A stretch of DNA of 64,000 bases from Sthenelais limicola (lineage: Eukaryota > Annelida > Polychaeta > Phyllodocida > Sigalionidae). The notes below the pieces were generated by a model, which made no database searches, was not told the origin of the DNA, and was given only the letters and a program-made list of their open reading frames with translations. Location: positions 78,361,178 to 78,425,177 of the forward strand of contig OW804098.1 of NCBI GenBank assembly GCA_942159475.1, read 5' to 3'. Numbering within the stretch: the first letter of the stretch is position 1; each line of letters begins with the position of its first letter. This document shows, piece after piece, positions 11,101-21,450 of this stretch. A program made the translations under genes and the position numbers.

Positions 11101-11749
11101 AAAAAGAACAAATGTAGATGGGAAATATGATGAGTTGGGAATCCTAAAAAATGAAGACAGAGCCAAGCTACACATCTTAGAAGCGGCCTTCTACCTCACC
11201 CATACGCTCGATAACTTAGATAATAGACATATACCAACTAGAAGTCACGCAGAAAATAGAATAAATCTGCAGACAAACACACCCAAAACATCATTTTACA
11301 AAAACAGTTTCATCTTCAAAGCCATCTCAACTTGGAACTCTCTACCCACTGCAGCACATAGGCTGGAGACCAAAAAAGAGCTCAGAAGCTACTGGGAACA
11401 TACTATAAAATAGTTCAGAATAGCATGTATAACAATGACAGCAACAATAATAATAATAGCATAATGCTAACTCAGTCTACATATTGTGTTACCATGTCAT
11501 AATATCACTGTATATACTTTTAAACACATTGCCACCAAACCTTGAGTTGATGGTATAATTTAATTGATTAGCATTATTCTAAATTACAATTACTCTCTAT
11601 TGAGTAAAAGGTAGCGGCTGGGAGAGCTGGATCCTATCTAGATGTCGACATACCTGTTCTATTTTTAATTCGCACTGCCAACTCCATTGATGTACACTGT
11701 GAATCTCGATGAATAAAGTAGTATCTTATCTTATCTTATCTTATCTTAG
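8111..11749 (+). mobile_element. CR1/L2-like non-LTR retrotransposon inserted in the env intron
   Basis: The 3' end is marked by AATAAA (11712-11717) and a pentanucleotide tail of TCTTA repeats up to 11749, the kind of microsatellite tail seen in CR1/L2-type LINEs. The 5' end lies somewhere between the donor at 8111 and the ORF at 8510 and cannot be fixed by eye. It sits in the same orientation as the provirus, inside the intron between the microexon and the envelope exon, so it is younger than the provirus insertion or travelled with it. Confidence 0.7.
8510..11413 (+). pseudogene. LINE endonuclease/reverse transcriptase ORF with one nonsense codon
   Basis: One frame of 968 codons interrupted only by TAA at 10289-10291; the downstream part stays in the same frame to the TAG at 11411-11413. 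N-terminal half: apurinic-type endonuclease (NWNIRSLQ, LTETWL, GDFNIDLL, SDHFPTYL). C-terminal half: reverse transcriptase with FLDFKKAFDTVHH, PQGTILGPILFS and the catalytic YADDTVLI. Family knowledge: the endonuclease nicks the target and the RT primes from it. The nonsense codon falls in the RT domain just before motif A, so this copy should be inactive on its own. With only one visible lesion the insertion is young, or the stop is a sequencing or allelic difference. Confidence 0.85.
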
Positions 11750-11812
11750 ATGGCCAGTGTGGATTTCTCAGCGTTAAGCCTTTTTCAATTTGGGCTAACT
11801 TCTTGTTTTTAG

Positions 11813-14228
11813 GATCATCCTGTGCATGCCATATAGTTGCATGGCTATGACGGTCCTGAGGCATAATTATGGAGTGGTATTCGCTGATCGTGGTACACTT
11901 ATAGCAGGGGTGGAAACTATAAGTTTGGGCTTCCGTTCTGAGCTGAATATTAGGCCTCCAGAGCCTGTCCAGATAATTAAGGAGGATTGGCCAGAAGGTT
12001 ATCAGGTGGTAGGGGAATCTCTAGCAGGGTATATTAGGGAGCTGCATTCGCGGGCGAAGAGGGAGTATGAGCGGGCAAATCACTTGAAAAATATTTTGCA
12101 GCGCCCTAAACGATTGAGAAGGAATCCCTTCGCGCCGTTTGGAAAAATCGTGGGAAGTGTCTTAGATTTGCCAACTAACTCTGATTTAAGAAATGTAGAA
12201 AGACACATTATTCATAGGCTTGCACCAGGGATAATAAGAAACCCACACCTAAGAGACGAGGCTCTCATGAAATTGGTGGCCAATTCTAATATTATATTTA
12301 GGTTCCTGAGATCGCATGTAAACGAATCAATAAGCGCCATGGATGAGTTAGAGGATAAATGGCTACGCTTTGCAAATAAGACGGCTCAATTATCAGACAT
12401 AATGCACGGGGAGGTAGAGTCGCAGGGGACAATTCAACAACAGCTCCAAGGCTCCATTTTGGAATGCCTTGCGATAAGAAATTACATTGAAGAAATAACG
12501 GTAGTGGGTGATATCTTAGAAACATTACGAGAGGGAAAAATACATGAGTCACTTGCCAAGGTATTTATGGAAAGTCAGTGGGAAGAAAGAGTGAGACAGG
12601 TACTAGGGGATAACAGCACTTTGAGAATTTTGGAGGATTATATCGACTGGAATACTAACGTTGGGGTGCAAATCGGGTCTAATAACACAATCAACATATT
12701 GGTGCCCATTTCCCTAGCAAATGACTCTGAGCCCCTTCAGTTATATGAAATGGAGGTGTTTGATACACCATTGCATGTGCACAGGGAATCGCAAGATGGT
12801 TGCACACGATTGAGATCGGCCACACAACGCATGTTGGCCCAACGCAGGTCAGGGGAATTAATGGAGGTAGACGCCATTGAATTATTGCAATGTACTAAAA
12901 AGGGAAGCTATATATGTCCGTTCACCTTCATAGATAATTCAGGAAAGGACGAGGACTGCATGATTGCTTTATTTAATGATCATAGTGCCCATATTCTTAA
13001 GTACTGCATGTTTGACATATACTTGGAGAAACGGGCGCCAGACGTTGTCAAGAACGTGGCGGGATCAACGTACTTGCTTATAAACAAGGGACCCGAGGGG
13101 TTAATGACATGCAAAAATGGTACAAGACAGGTCAGTATCGTGGGGATCTCTGTGTTCGAGGTGTCTTGCGGATGCACCCTGCAAATTGACCACCATAGAT
13201 TGGCACCAAAGGAACTAACGTGTAGGCAATTGAGCGGGGTGGAGGTTTCAGTAGCGCATGGGTTTAATCTGGCATTCGCAAAAAGTTTTGGTATACCGGT
13301 GGGGAACTTTTCGGGAGAAAGCCTCACTAACTTCTTAGTACATTTAAATCTACCAACGGGTAAGGAGTTGGGGCAAATGCTAACAGCAATGTCCCCTCAA
13401 CAGTTTGCAAAAGGAATGGAGGTTAATAAGGTTGCGAGAGAAATTAAGAATAACATGGAGCAAGAAGGAGCATGGCAGTACAAGGCATGGCAAGATCTAA
13501 CAGATCTAACTGTAACGCCGCAGGTACCACTGGTATTCTGGCTGATAGAGATGTTACATGTTTTAGTGACCATTTATCTTTGTTATAGAATTTTCAGAAT
13601 GCTCGCAATCATTGGATCTCTGAAAGGGGCGTTGGCAGGAAAGATCGGCTCAACCCTGGAACTATTTCCAGAGGATAGTTGGGGCAAGATCGATTGGGGG
13701 ACACAAGACCCCGCCCTGGACTCAGATTCACTTACAGCAGGCGAATCTAGAGAATGGCCATCATATGGTACAATGCTGACAGGACTAGTGGTAGTGTACG
13801 TGTTGGGCCAGCTGATACGATGGGCCTGTAATAGGTGTGGATGTAATAAAGCCCGAGGCCATGACATTGCAGGACACACAATACTTAGCCTCCGTGTACA
13901 GGAGGGAGAGAAGCGGTATGCTCTTTTCCTGTGTAAATTGGTATATCCAGTGGAGGTGCTCAGATCGGCCACCCCACCTGTCGTCACGGGAATGGTAGCA
14001 AAGAAGGTTTGTTGCTCGTTCCGAACCATTGTTCGACTCAGGTGGCTTGGGGGACTGGAGGTGGAAAATGCTGGGTCGGCGGAGACTGTCGAGTTGCCAG
14101 AAGAAATAGTATTCTGGTCACTAAGACCGGCAGAAAAGATCGAGCTTCTTAACTCCACTTCCAACAGCCGACTCCTGGTAGCCACTAATCTCCATGGAAA
14201 TGAAGCAGCTGTTGGTTCAAAACTATAA
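11813..14228 (+). CDS. env: Retroviral-type envelope glycoprotein, baculovirus F / errantivirus Env-like
   Basis: A splice acceptor (TTGTTTTTAG, ends 11812) opens the exon; the frame contains a Met at 11826 and runs 800 codons to the stop at 14226-14228. A basic furin-type site RLRR lies at residues 96-99 and is followed at once by a glycine-containing hydrophobic segment (PFAPFGKIVGSVLDL), the layout of F-type fusion proteins at the F2/F1 junction. A long heptad-like region follows, then a cysteine-bearing ectodomain with N-glycosylation sites. Hydrophobic segments at about 567-592 and 650-668 could be membrane anchors, the latter followed by WACNRCGC. The family mediates membrane fusion at virus entry. 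The exon alone has no good signal peptide; the upstream microexon seems to supply it. No internal break seen. Confidence 0.8.
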
Positions 14229-14231
14229 AAC

Positions 14232-14643
14232 GTAAGTAGGTGGGGTATTGCGCATGAAGAGGGACCTGCAACGTCTCCAAGTTGGTATCCTACAGATTTT
14301 TGATTAGATAAAAATATCAATGTCTTTAGTGGAGAAATATGAGATATTGGTTGATTTGGTGTTTATTGCATAATGCATGGCTGCCATAAGCGGAACAAAG
14401 GCCCTTCTAAAATTAACAAGAAGTAGAAATAATGCATGTGAATGGGTAAAAATCCATGTAAAATCCCAGCGATTATAAAAACCCAAAATCAATAATTGTA
14501 ACCTCTCCCCGATGATTACCATATGTATGACTGTAAGAGAGTGAATGAAAGGGTACTTGAATCAGTATTAATAATAAAAAATGTGTATGACCTGTCTAGG
14601 GATATAGGCGGTGGCTAACTTTCCCATTCATGAATCATTACAG
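14232..14643 (+). other. Candidate intron just after the env stop
   Basis: Donor AAC|GTAAGTAG begins at 14232, three bases after the env stop codon. A GGCTAACT branch-point-like string at 14613-14620 is followed by ATTACAG| ending at 14643. The sequence after it (14644-14706) is open for 20 codons with an acidic, serine-rich content. Could be a 3' UTR intron or the last exon of another spliced product. Confidence 0.35.
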
Positions 14644-14706
14644 GAGGAGAACGACCAAGGCCCGTCAGACCATATGGCCAGTGACACTCCTAGCGTGAAT
14701 CGGTGA

Positions 14707-17700
14707 AAGACAAATAACATTGAACTTCGAAGTAAATAGACAAGCAGACACCACGTGACGATATCCGGACGACAAGATATGCCATGTTGTCCGTTCGCCC
14801 CCACGTGGGCTCTCTCCATCCGGCAAACGGGGCGGTCCGTTTGGATAAAGGGAACTTTCCTTGTGATTAGTGACTATACCACAACGCGTTTGGCATACAC
14901 ACCCGGCTAAGCAGACCTCGCGCCACTACTTCACCTTGCCTGATGCTGTACCCAAGTCTACATGTACTACTATATTCCCCTCGACATGGCTTGCGTTATA
15001 ACCTAATGTGATGATGTGACTGGGTTTGGCTTAAAATAACTTATCGGGTCCTCATGTTATATATTTATGCAATTGGTATCACCTCATGATATATATTTGT
15101 GTAATTGGGATTATCATTGCTATTTTGTTGTTGTTTCTTTGATTTGCTTGTGATGTTTCGTTTCTATTTATAGCTTTGAGTGGTTTGTATATAAAGTCTC
15201 CTGGGACGGTCATGGTGGGGCACTTACATATATAGGGCCTCATGTTATGTTTCTTCTGGTATTAAGTTTTAGAGATGATTCATTAGTGATCGGTCCGCTC
15301 GCTATACTCATAGCTCACAGGCCACTGTTTAGGCTAGCGACACTGCAAATGTTTGCAGCATGGAGCTGGCCCCCCAAAACAATTTAACTGTACATCCAGG
15401 GCGATGGGACTTAAGTCTGATCAGGAAATTGAACCAGCACATTTTCCATACATACCCTGGCCGCCATGTTCCCATGATTTTTTTTTTAAGAGGAGAACTA
15501 TTTCTTTCTGCTGTCTTGAATATCCCCTACCAGCTCTGCTTTCAGATATCGGTCCGTACTCCTGAAGCTGATCGCACTTTTCTTCATCGGATGTCTGGTG
15601 TCTTGCTGATTTAACGACAGCTTATCTCTACCTATTTCTCCAACATTTCTCCCTTAATATTCCACCCTATCCCTCGTCAAGTTTAGGCTACCTGGGTGTC
15701 ACCTCAGAGGTGACAAAATGGACACCATGTAAACATATATGTATATTGTACATGTATCCAGCCCTACCCAGTCCCTTTTCCTTACATATTCAAGTTGTTA
15801 TGTTTTCTCATCCACTGCAGGCATGCCTATGGAGTATTACTCATGTGACCTGTCAGTTCCAGCCCATGGTGCTACTATATATACCTCATTCATGGCTATT
15901 CATGCTGGGTTGGGGGGGGGGGGAGAGAGGGGATAGCACACGCTTCACTTTTGCCGTGACAGTCACGTTCAGAAGGCAGTTGTGGTCACCTAAGTTTCAG
16001 GGAGTCATTGACACCTTAGCCTTAGTCTTAGCCTTGCGGTCAAGCTTATCGCTGGATATGGAATTGAGGGATGTGGGTGTCTGGACCTGACTGGTAAAAA
16101 CAAAAAGGGTAATGATGACTGACCCACGATTGGGTGTAGTTCTTTATTATAATAATCTTACAGGATGTGCAGGCCCATCTTAGGATGAAGTCTGCCATCT
16201 AGCCCGGCTGCGGGACTGCTGCCTGTTCATGTAATCACGCATTCTGGTGTCCAGCACTGTTGTTTGTCTGGCGGCCCTCATGACGCTCAGACACATTCCT
16301 GCAATCATCGTCTCCCCGGGAGACTCCTATACCAGCTGCAGCACCACTGGTAGAGTCGTATTGCTGCATTGATCTCGGCACTGTTTTGTGTCAAACCTTG
16401 GGAGGGGACTATGGGGTTGGAATAAATCAGTAAATAACTAAAAATGCATGACATCTAGAACTTGCCCTTTTTCTTACAAGGGGCCGGAATGGGCTTCGTC
16501 AGACAGCTCTTTATTTTTGAGTAGAAGAGGGGTAACGAAAGGAGCACTCTCTCACATGACGGCTGTTTAGGCACGCACCTAGGTGTGTCCCTTATGATAC
16601 GGTACTCCTTATGCAATACAGTGTAACATGAGTAATTCTGGTGAAACCCAAGGACTACACACCCACCAAATCACCCCGAAATGAGATAACAATAAATTAA
16701 AGTGACCAACATGAGCAGTTTTCATACATGTATGTTGTAAAACAAAAGAAAATGATACAGCATACAGGTTGGAAGCAATTGCAAAATAGGTACATTACGC
16801 CCAATGTTACCCACACCCCATAGTTACCACCACCTAGTTGTCAAGTTTGTAGATTCTAAAATTCTCAGTCACAATGTAATTGATGTTCCGGTTTGGTAAA
16901 CCCTTTTTCTTCATCAAGTGAGTAACTTGATGTGGCCAGTTTTTATACACGAGCGCGTAGGCGATCTTATTGTTAAGATGACGAGAAACATGTACCACAA
17001 GAAGCAAGAGGATGTATTGTATTTATGAGCTACCATGTATCCTGGATTTTGCGTGCGCGTAAGCGATTCTAATTGTTAAAGGAAGAAAGTGTGTACCTCC
17101 TGGAATTATTATGTGTATTCATTATTTATGACTATATTTATCGAGTGTCGGGATGGATAAAGGAAGAATGATGTGGGAAAAAATTTTTTTGGGGGGGATT
17201 TTCTTGCTTATCGAGTAAAAGGGTAGTGTAGTAACCGTGGTTAACACGAGAGGGCAGTGGGATGGGTAGTAGGGTAGGATATGTAACTTTGACTAAGGCA
17301 TGCGCTAAGGGAATGGGAGGGACCGGAGGGAGGGAAGGTATCATAGGATAAAGGGTCCACCAATGAGGGATACCCGACACTCACCACCTGGGTATATATA
17401 CGGGGAACACATATGTATAGGCATCATCATTATCATCATCTTAAGAAGTAGTAGAGAGATGAGTAACATCCACTCTGGAGTCTAGGGAAGGAGTCCCATA
17501 AGATCTCATATGACTCGATATATACACTACCATGGGAAGGGATTATCAACCTAGCATCTATGTACAGGATAAGATACAATATACAAGTAGTGGCGTACTA
17601 AAACTCATCGTGTTGTGTTGTTCATACTGGAAACCTACAGCTACTATATATCACCATGACTCTCTATTCAATATCGCCTACCGTCTCTTAAAATACTGTA

Positions 17701-17916
17701 CTGTATTAAACATCATGAGGAGCAATACCCCGAAGTCCGAGTATATTCGAATGCATACAAATACTAGCTAAATATATTCACCCTGGCCCGACGCACCGCC
17801 CAATAGCATAAAGATCCGAAGCTACGCGCACAACACATGTATGGCTCAGTACAACTCAAGATGTATGAGCAAAACAACTGCTGTAGCCTACTCATGAGAT
17901 CCCTTAAGGAAAATCA
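14707..17916. other. Post-env region without a recognisable gene
   Basis: Short ORFs only, none with a family resemblance. Contains homopolymer G runs (about 15910-15922) and a TATATAAA string near 15188. The boundary between provirus and other repeats is not resolved here. Confidence 0.4.
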
Positions 17917-18482
17917 GGGTGTGAGGAAAGAGGAGATGAGGAGGGGGGGGGGGGGGGACTGTCTGTGAATCAATTGTCGGGTATCATTCTCAGTACCAGG
18001 AAATGCCTGAGGCTTGCCGGAACGGGAAGTCCTCGGCAAATTTGCCCTCCGTCCCACCCTTACCAATTTACATTTTTAAATTTACAATTTACATTTCCTA
18101 GGGCTCTTATATCATGTACACATCAAGTATATTATTACTCTTCTCTTTATCATGTAAATCATGCACTGAATATCTACGTATTGATCATGTATTGAATCAT
18201 GTGTCGCTCTATACTTACCATGTCCTGTGTTACATTATCACTTACTAGACAGTCAGGGATGCCATGTCGAGCAAAATGTGCTTTCATTTTGTGAATTACT
18301 GTTGATGATTCAGTATTGTCCAGATAATCTTTGTATTGATATACTTATGACTGATGTATGCTGTCCAGCCTGATTAAACAGGATTCGAACTTTAACCTCT
18401 TGTTGTGTCTTAATGAAAGTTCATTTAAATTGGGATCAATTTCCACTAGGGTAGTTTGGAGGCCCACCACCTGTACCGTACA
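17917..18482 (+). repeat. Candidate polypurine tract and 3' LTR of the provirus
   Basis: A long purine run (about 17917-17957, ending in 16 G) is followed by TGTCTGTG at 17960. If this is the polypurine tract, the LTR would start with TG at 17960. A poly(A) signal variant ATTAAA near 18375 is followed by a GT-rich stretch (CTTGTTGTGTCTT), and a CA end occurs at 18481-18482. The partner 5' LTR is outside the window, so neither end can be proven. Confidence 0.3.
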
Positions 18483-18630
18483 TTGCCTAGGCATACGCCT
18501 GTCGCAGACGCGGAGATAGGCACCCAGGCTACACTAGGGGAGTTGGTTTATTTACCCAAGTCCAAAAATTAGGTGATCCATATTTTCTTTGGGGGTCAGA
18601 ATTTGGGGAGGGGTCAGAAACATACTTCTG

Positions 18631-18656
18631 CCCCCCCCCCCCCCCCCCCCCCCCCC
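18631..18656. repeat. Poly(C) run
   Basis: 26 consecutive C on the plus strand; length is likely polymorphic and error-prone in assembly. Confidence 0.9.
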
Positions 18657-18798
18657 AACATTTATATTCCCCAGGCTCCTACGCCCCTGTTACACAGGCC
18701 TGGCTTCAGTTTTGATAGTCCAGGGACAGAATATCATTTATTTTGTGAACCTTGAATTTTGGGTTATACCAATGTGATTTAACTGAAATGCCGTCTGT

Positions 18799-19016
18799 AC
18801 CTGACCACCATCAGCCCCCTGCGTAGTGTCGATTGCTTTGGCCACCTGCGCTTCACCTGTTCCACGGCTACTGTTGGCCTCACCGCCCGCCGAAGAATCA
18901 TTTGCTCGCCGGCCTCCTCCTTTGCCGACCTCGGCAGCGGGTTTCTTCTCCCCTGTCAGCCCATGCTTCTTCTTGTATGCAAGGGATGCTTTCTTCTTGT
19001 GTTGATCAGGCTTCAT
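18799..19016 (-). CDS. First coding exon of an unidentified host gene
   Basis: ATG at 19016 on the minus strand opens a frame of about 72 codons that ends at a donor CAG|GTACAG (exon end 18799). The peptide starts MKPDQHKKKASLAYKKKHGL, then becomes rich in Gly, Ala, Ser and Glu. The strongly basic N-terminus suggests a nuclear or nucleolar protein, but I do not recognise the family. Downstream exons would lie at lower coordinates, where the provirus-like material now sits; I could not find them. Either the gene has a very long intron containing the element, or it has been cut by it. Confidence 0.45.
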
Positions 19017-19244
19017 ATTTTAACAACATTTAGTAACGAAACAAGAGGAAGGCAATAGAATTAATATTTTCAGAATTAAATTTGTGTGGTGTCGGGCAGC
19101 TACACACCGGATATGCTATGGAAATGGGACAAAATTGCGATTTTCCGTTCTCCAAACCGTTGCAACGGACTGAGTTCGCGCCACCGAATATACCGCTGTC
19201 ATGTAAATAAATACCAGTAGCAACACGCTGGGCGATGTGGCGAA

Positions 19245-19346
19245 CTACGGCTGGCGGCCATCGGGGGACAGTTTGAGAATATCATCGATGCGTGCCAGTT
19301 TTTTACCGTTCAATTTGAAAATATGTTCACAATCGGTTGTATCATT
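19245..19346 (-). CDS. Possible terminal coding fragment, unknown
   Basis: On the minus strand a frame of about 33 codons ends at TAG (19245-19247) and reads like real protein (EHIFKLNGKKLARIDDIL, then SPDG). No start and no firm splice site found. It lies just upstream of the exon at 18799-19016 on the same strand and may belong to a neighbouring gene. Confidence 0.2.
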   Translation of the reverse strand, partial: NDTTDCEHIFKLNGKKLARIDDILKLSPDGRQP

Positions 19347-21450
19347 ACTCCCAGGTAATCACAATAAAATTAAAAGCACTGTAGGTTTGAATTTAATGGC
19401 GATCAATATTTTGAATACAGCCAGCGAGTTGTACAAGATTATTAATGACTTTTAGCCTATGGGTGTCTTCTTAGGATGTGAGGATAGAAACGGCAATGAA
19501 TAAGCATGTTTGAAGAAAAGGGAATTAATATTACGGTACCGAAATTAAGTACAATGCAGAATGTCGTACAGTAAGCTTGTAACAGGAATGTTCGGCTACA
19601 AGCTTTCCAGTTCAAAGTACAGTGGAACCTCTCTAATGTCCCTATAAAAGAGGTGGTTTTTATGCGAGGATCTACTGTTTGTGATTTGTAATAAATATCT
19701 AAGTATGTTTAAAGTAAAAAACAAAACAAACAGTAGATTGCAGTTTTTGTAATGCGAGTTTGTGAATAGTCAAATAGACTAAGAACAGTAAGTGTCTGGA
19801 CAGAGAAATGGTGGAGGATTGAATGCCGCGCATATGATGTTGGGAGTTGCAAGCCAAGACTCAAGAGATAAAAACACAGATTGAATTTTTTTATTGAAGG
19901 CAAAGATTTACATACTTATACAAGAAAAGGCTGTTCTATCGACATGCAATTGGTTTCATTTTTTTATTTTAGAGAAGTCGGCGTTTAGAGCACTTAAAAA
20001 GACACTGCGGTATATGACCTGTCGCATGACAAGGACGTTAACATCTGGAAAAACATTTATGACCAGTTGTGATCTGTATTTTGCAATATTGCTTGTGTGT
20101 AAGGGTAACATATGACTAATAAAAGGCGTATATGAATCAAGCCTTAATTGAAATTATAAATAGACCGCGGGTTGATAAATATAAAAGCATGTTTATACAG
20201 GATACTATCAAAAGTTGAGTAGAAGATTGACGAAACAAAGATTAGAAGTAGGGAGAGGCAAAAGCGAAATGTTTTATGATCTTAACGTAGATCAGTATCA
20301 GTTGATAGATTGAATAAAATATTGTTTTGGAAAACAAACCCAAAAACGCAGACTAGGCAATTAAATATGCTAAAGCGACTTTATTGAAAGTAAACAGCAG
20401 TTTAAATGCAAATTTTATAACTAGATGAGTAATATTATACACTAGAGACGCAAGATTAATATCAATACATCTTTTTAGGCGTAACTGTAAGCAGAAATTC
20501 AGATCCGTATAATAACCAACACACATATATATAGAAAACAATTCTTGTCAAGTGTCCAATAGGAAAAGGGGCCACTTAGCAAATCGAGAAGCCTAAATAA
20601 AAATACAATGTATTTTACATTAAAATATGAATCATTGACTATGATTGAAAAGAATGATGTACATGTAATTACTAATATGACTGATAGTATAAACCCAAGT
20701 ATGATTTCCTGCATGCAATATACTACGAGGCCAATTTATGCTTAGTACCTTCACTTGATATCTTCAGTATCAATACTCTGCATCAAAACACACTATTTCA
20801 AACATTGAAAACAAATACAGGACGTGATTTGCTGCCACATAATTACAACTTGATTACTGATACCGACTTAAGTAATGTCGAGGATATTTGCAATGACAAG
20901 TATAGGAATAAGTGATTCCATAACGTGAAAAATAATTCCTGGTTATATCGTCCCTTACGATAAGGAATGCGTGAAGAAGTGAGGAATATATAGTTTCCCC
21001 GTGAACACAATCTACATATATACGTAGGATACTCAAGCTACAAAGTATGAAGGATTTAAAAGTATAATTCCCCTTTCCATTTTTTCTGCGACAATATTTA
21101 TTTTCTCTTATGATCGCTGAGTTTGCCATCTTGAGATATTTTAGAGATACCATAAAGTGCTATTTCTTTTGTGTACATCAATGTAATAATAACAGAATGC
21201 AGTGACACATATCATTCCAAATTTCTTTGAAATGTGGAATTTAAGAATTTCCTTACAAAACGTGTTTACACTTTCATTGCATGATTATTAAAGTATTACA
21301 AACTCTCACCTAACAATGTTTTGAGAGAATACAACATATTGTAGTCTCATTACAATGGAGTAAATTTAAATGGATCTAACCAGAGGGGCATAATACCTCT
21401 GTGGTTAAAGTTACAAGAATATCACAATTCATGATTATGATTCTCGAGAT
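19347..21450. other. VRK1 3' flank, no gene seen
   Basis: AT-rich. A minus-strand AATAAA (plus 21097-21102) about 350 bases past the VRK1 stop is a candidate poly(A) signal. Nothing else supported. Confidence 0.45.

Noticed and set aside
13583..14320. 245-codon minus-strand ORF
   Set aside because: Antisense to the intact env frame; no domain and no start or splice context.
15353..16090. Short plus-strand ORFs after env
   Set aside because: No motif, biased by repeats and homopolymers, no family resemblance to ORFs A-E.
17532..17771. 79-codon plus-strand ORF
   Set aside because: No recognisable domain and no conserved block of the accessory family.
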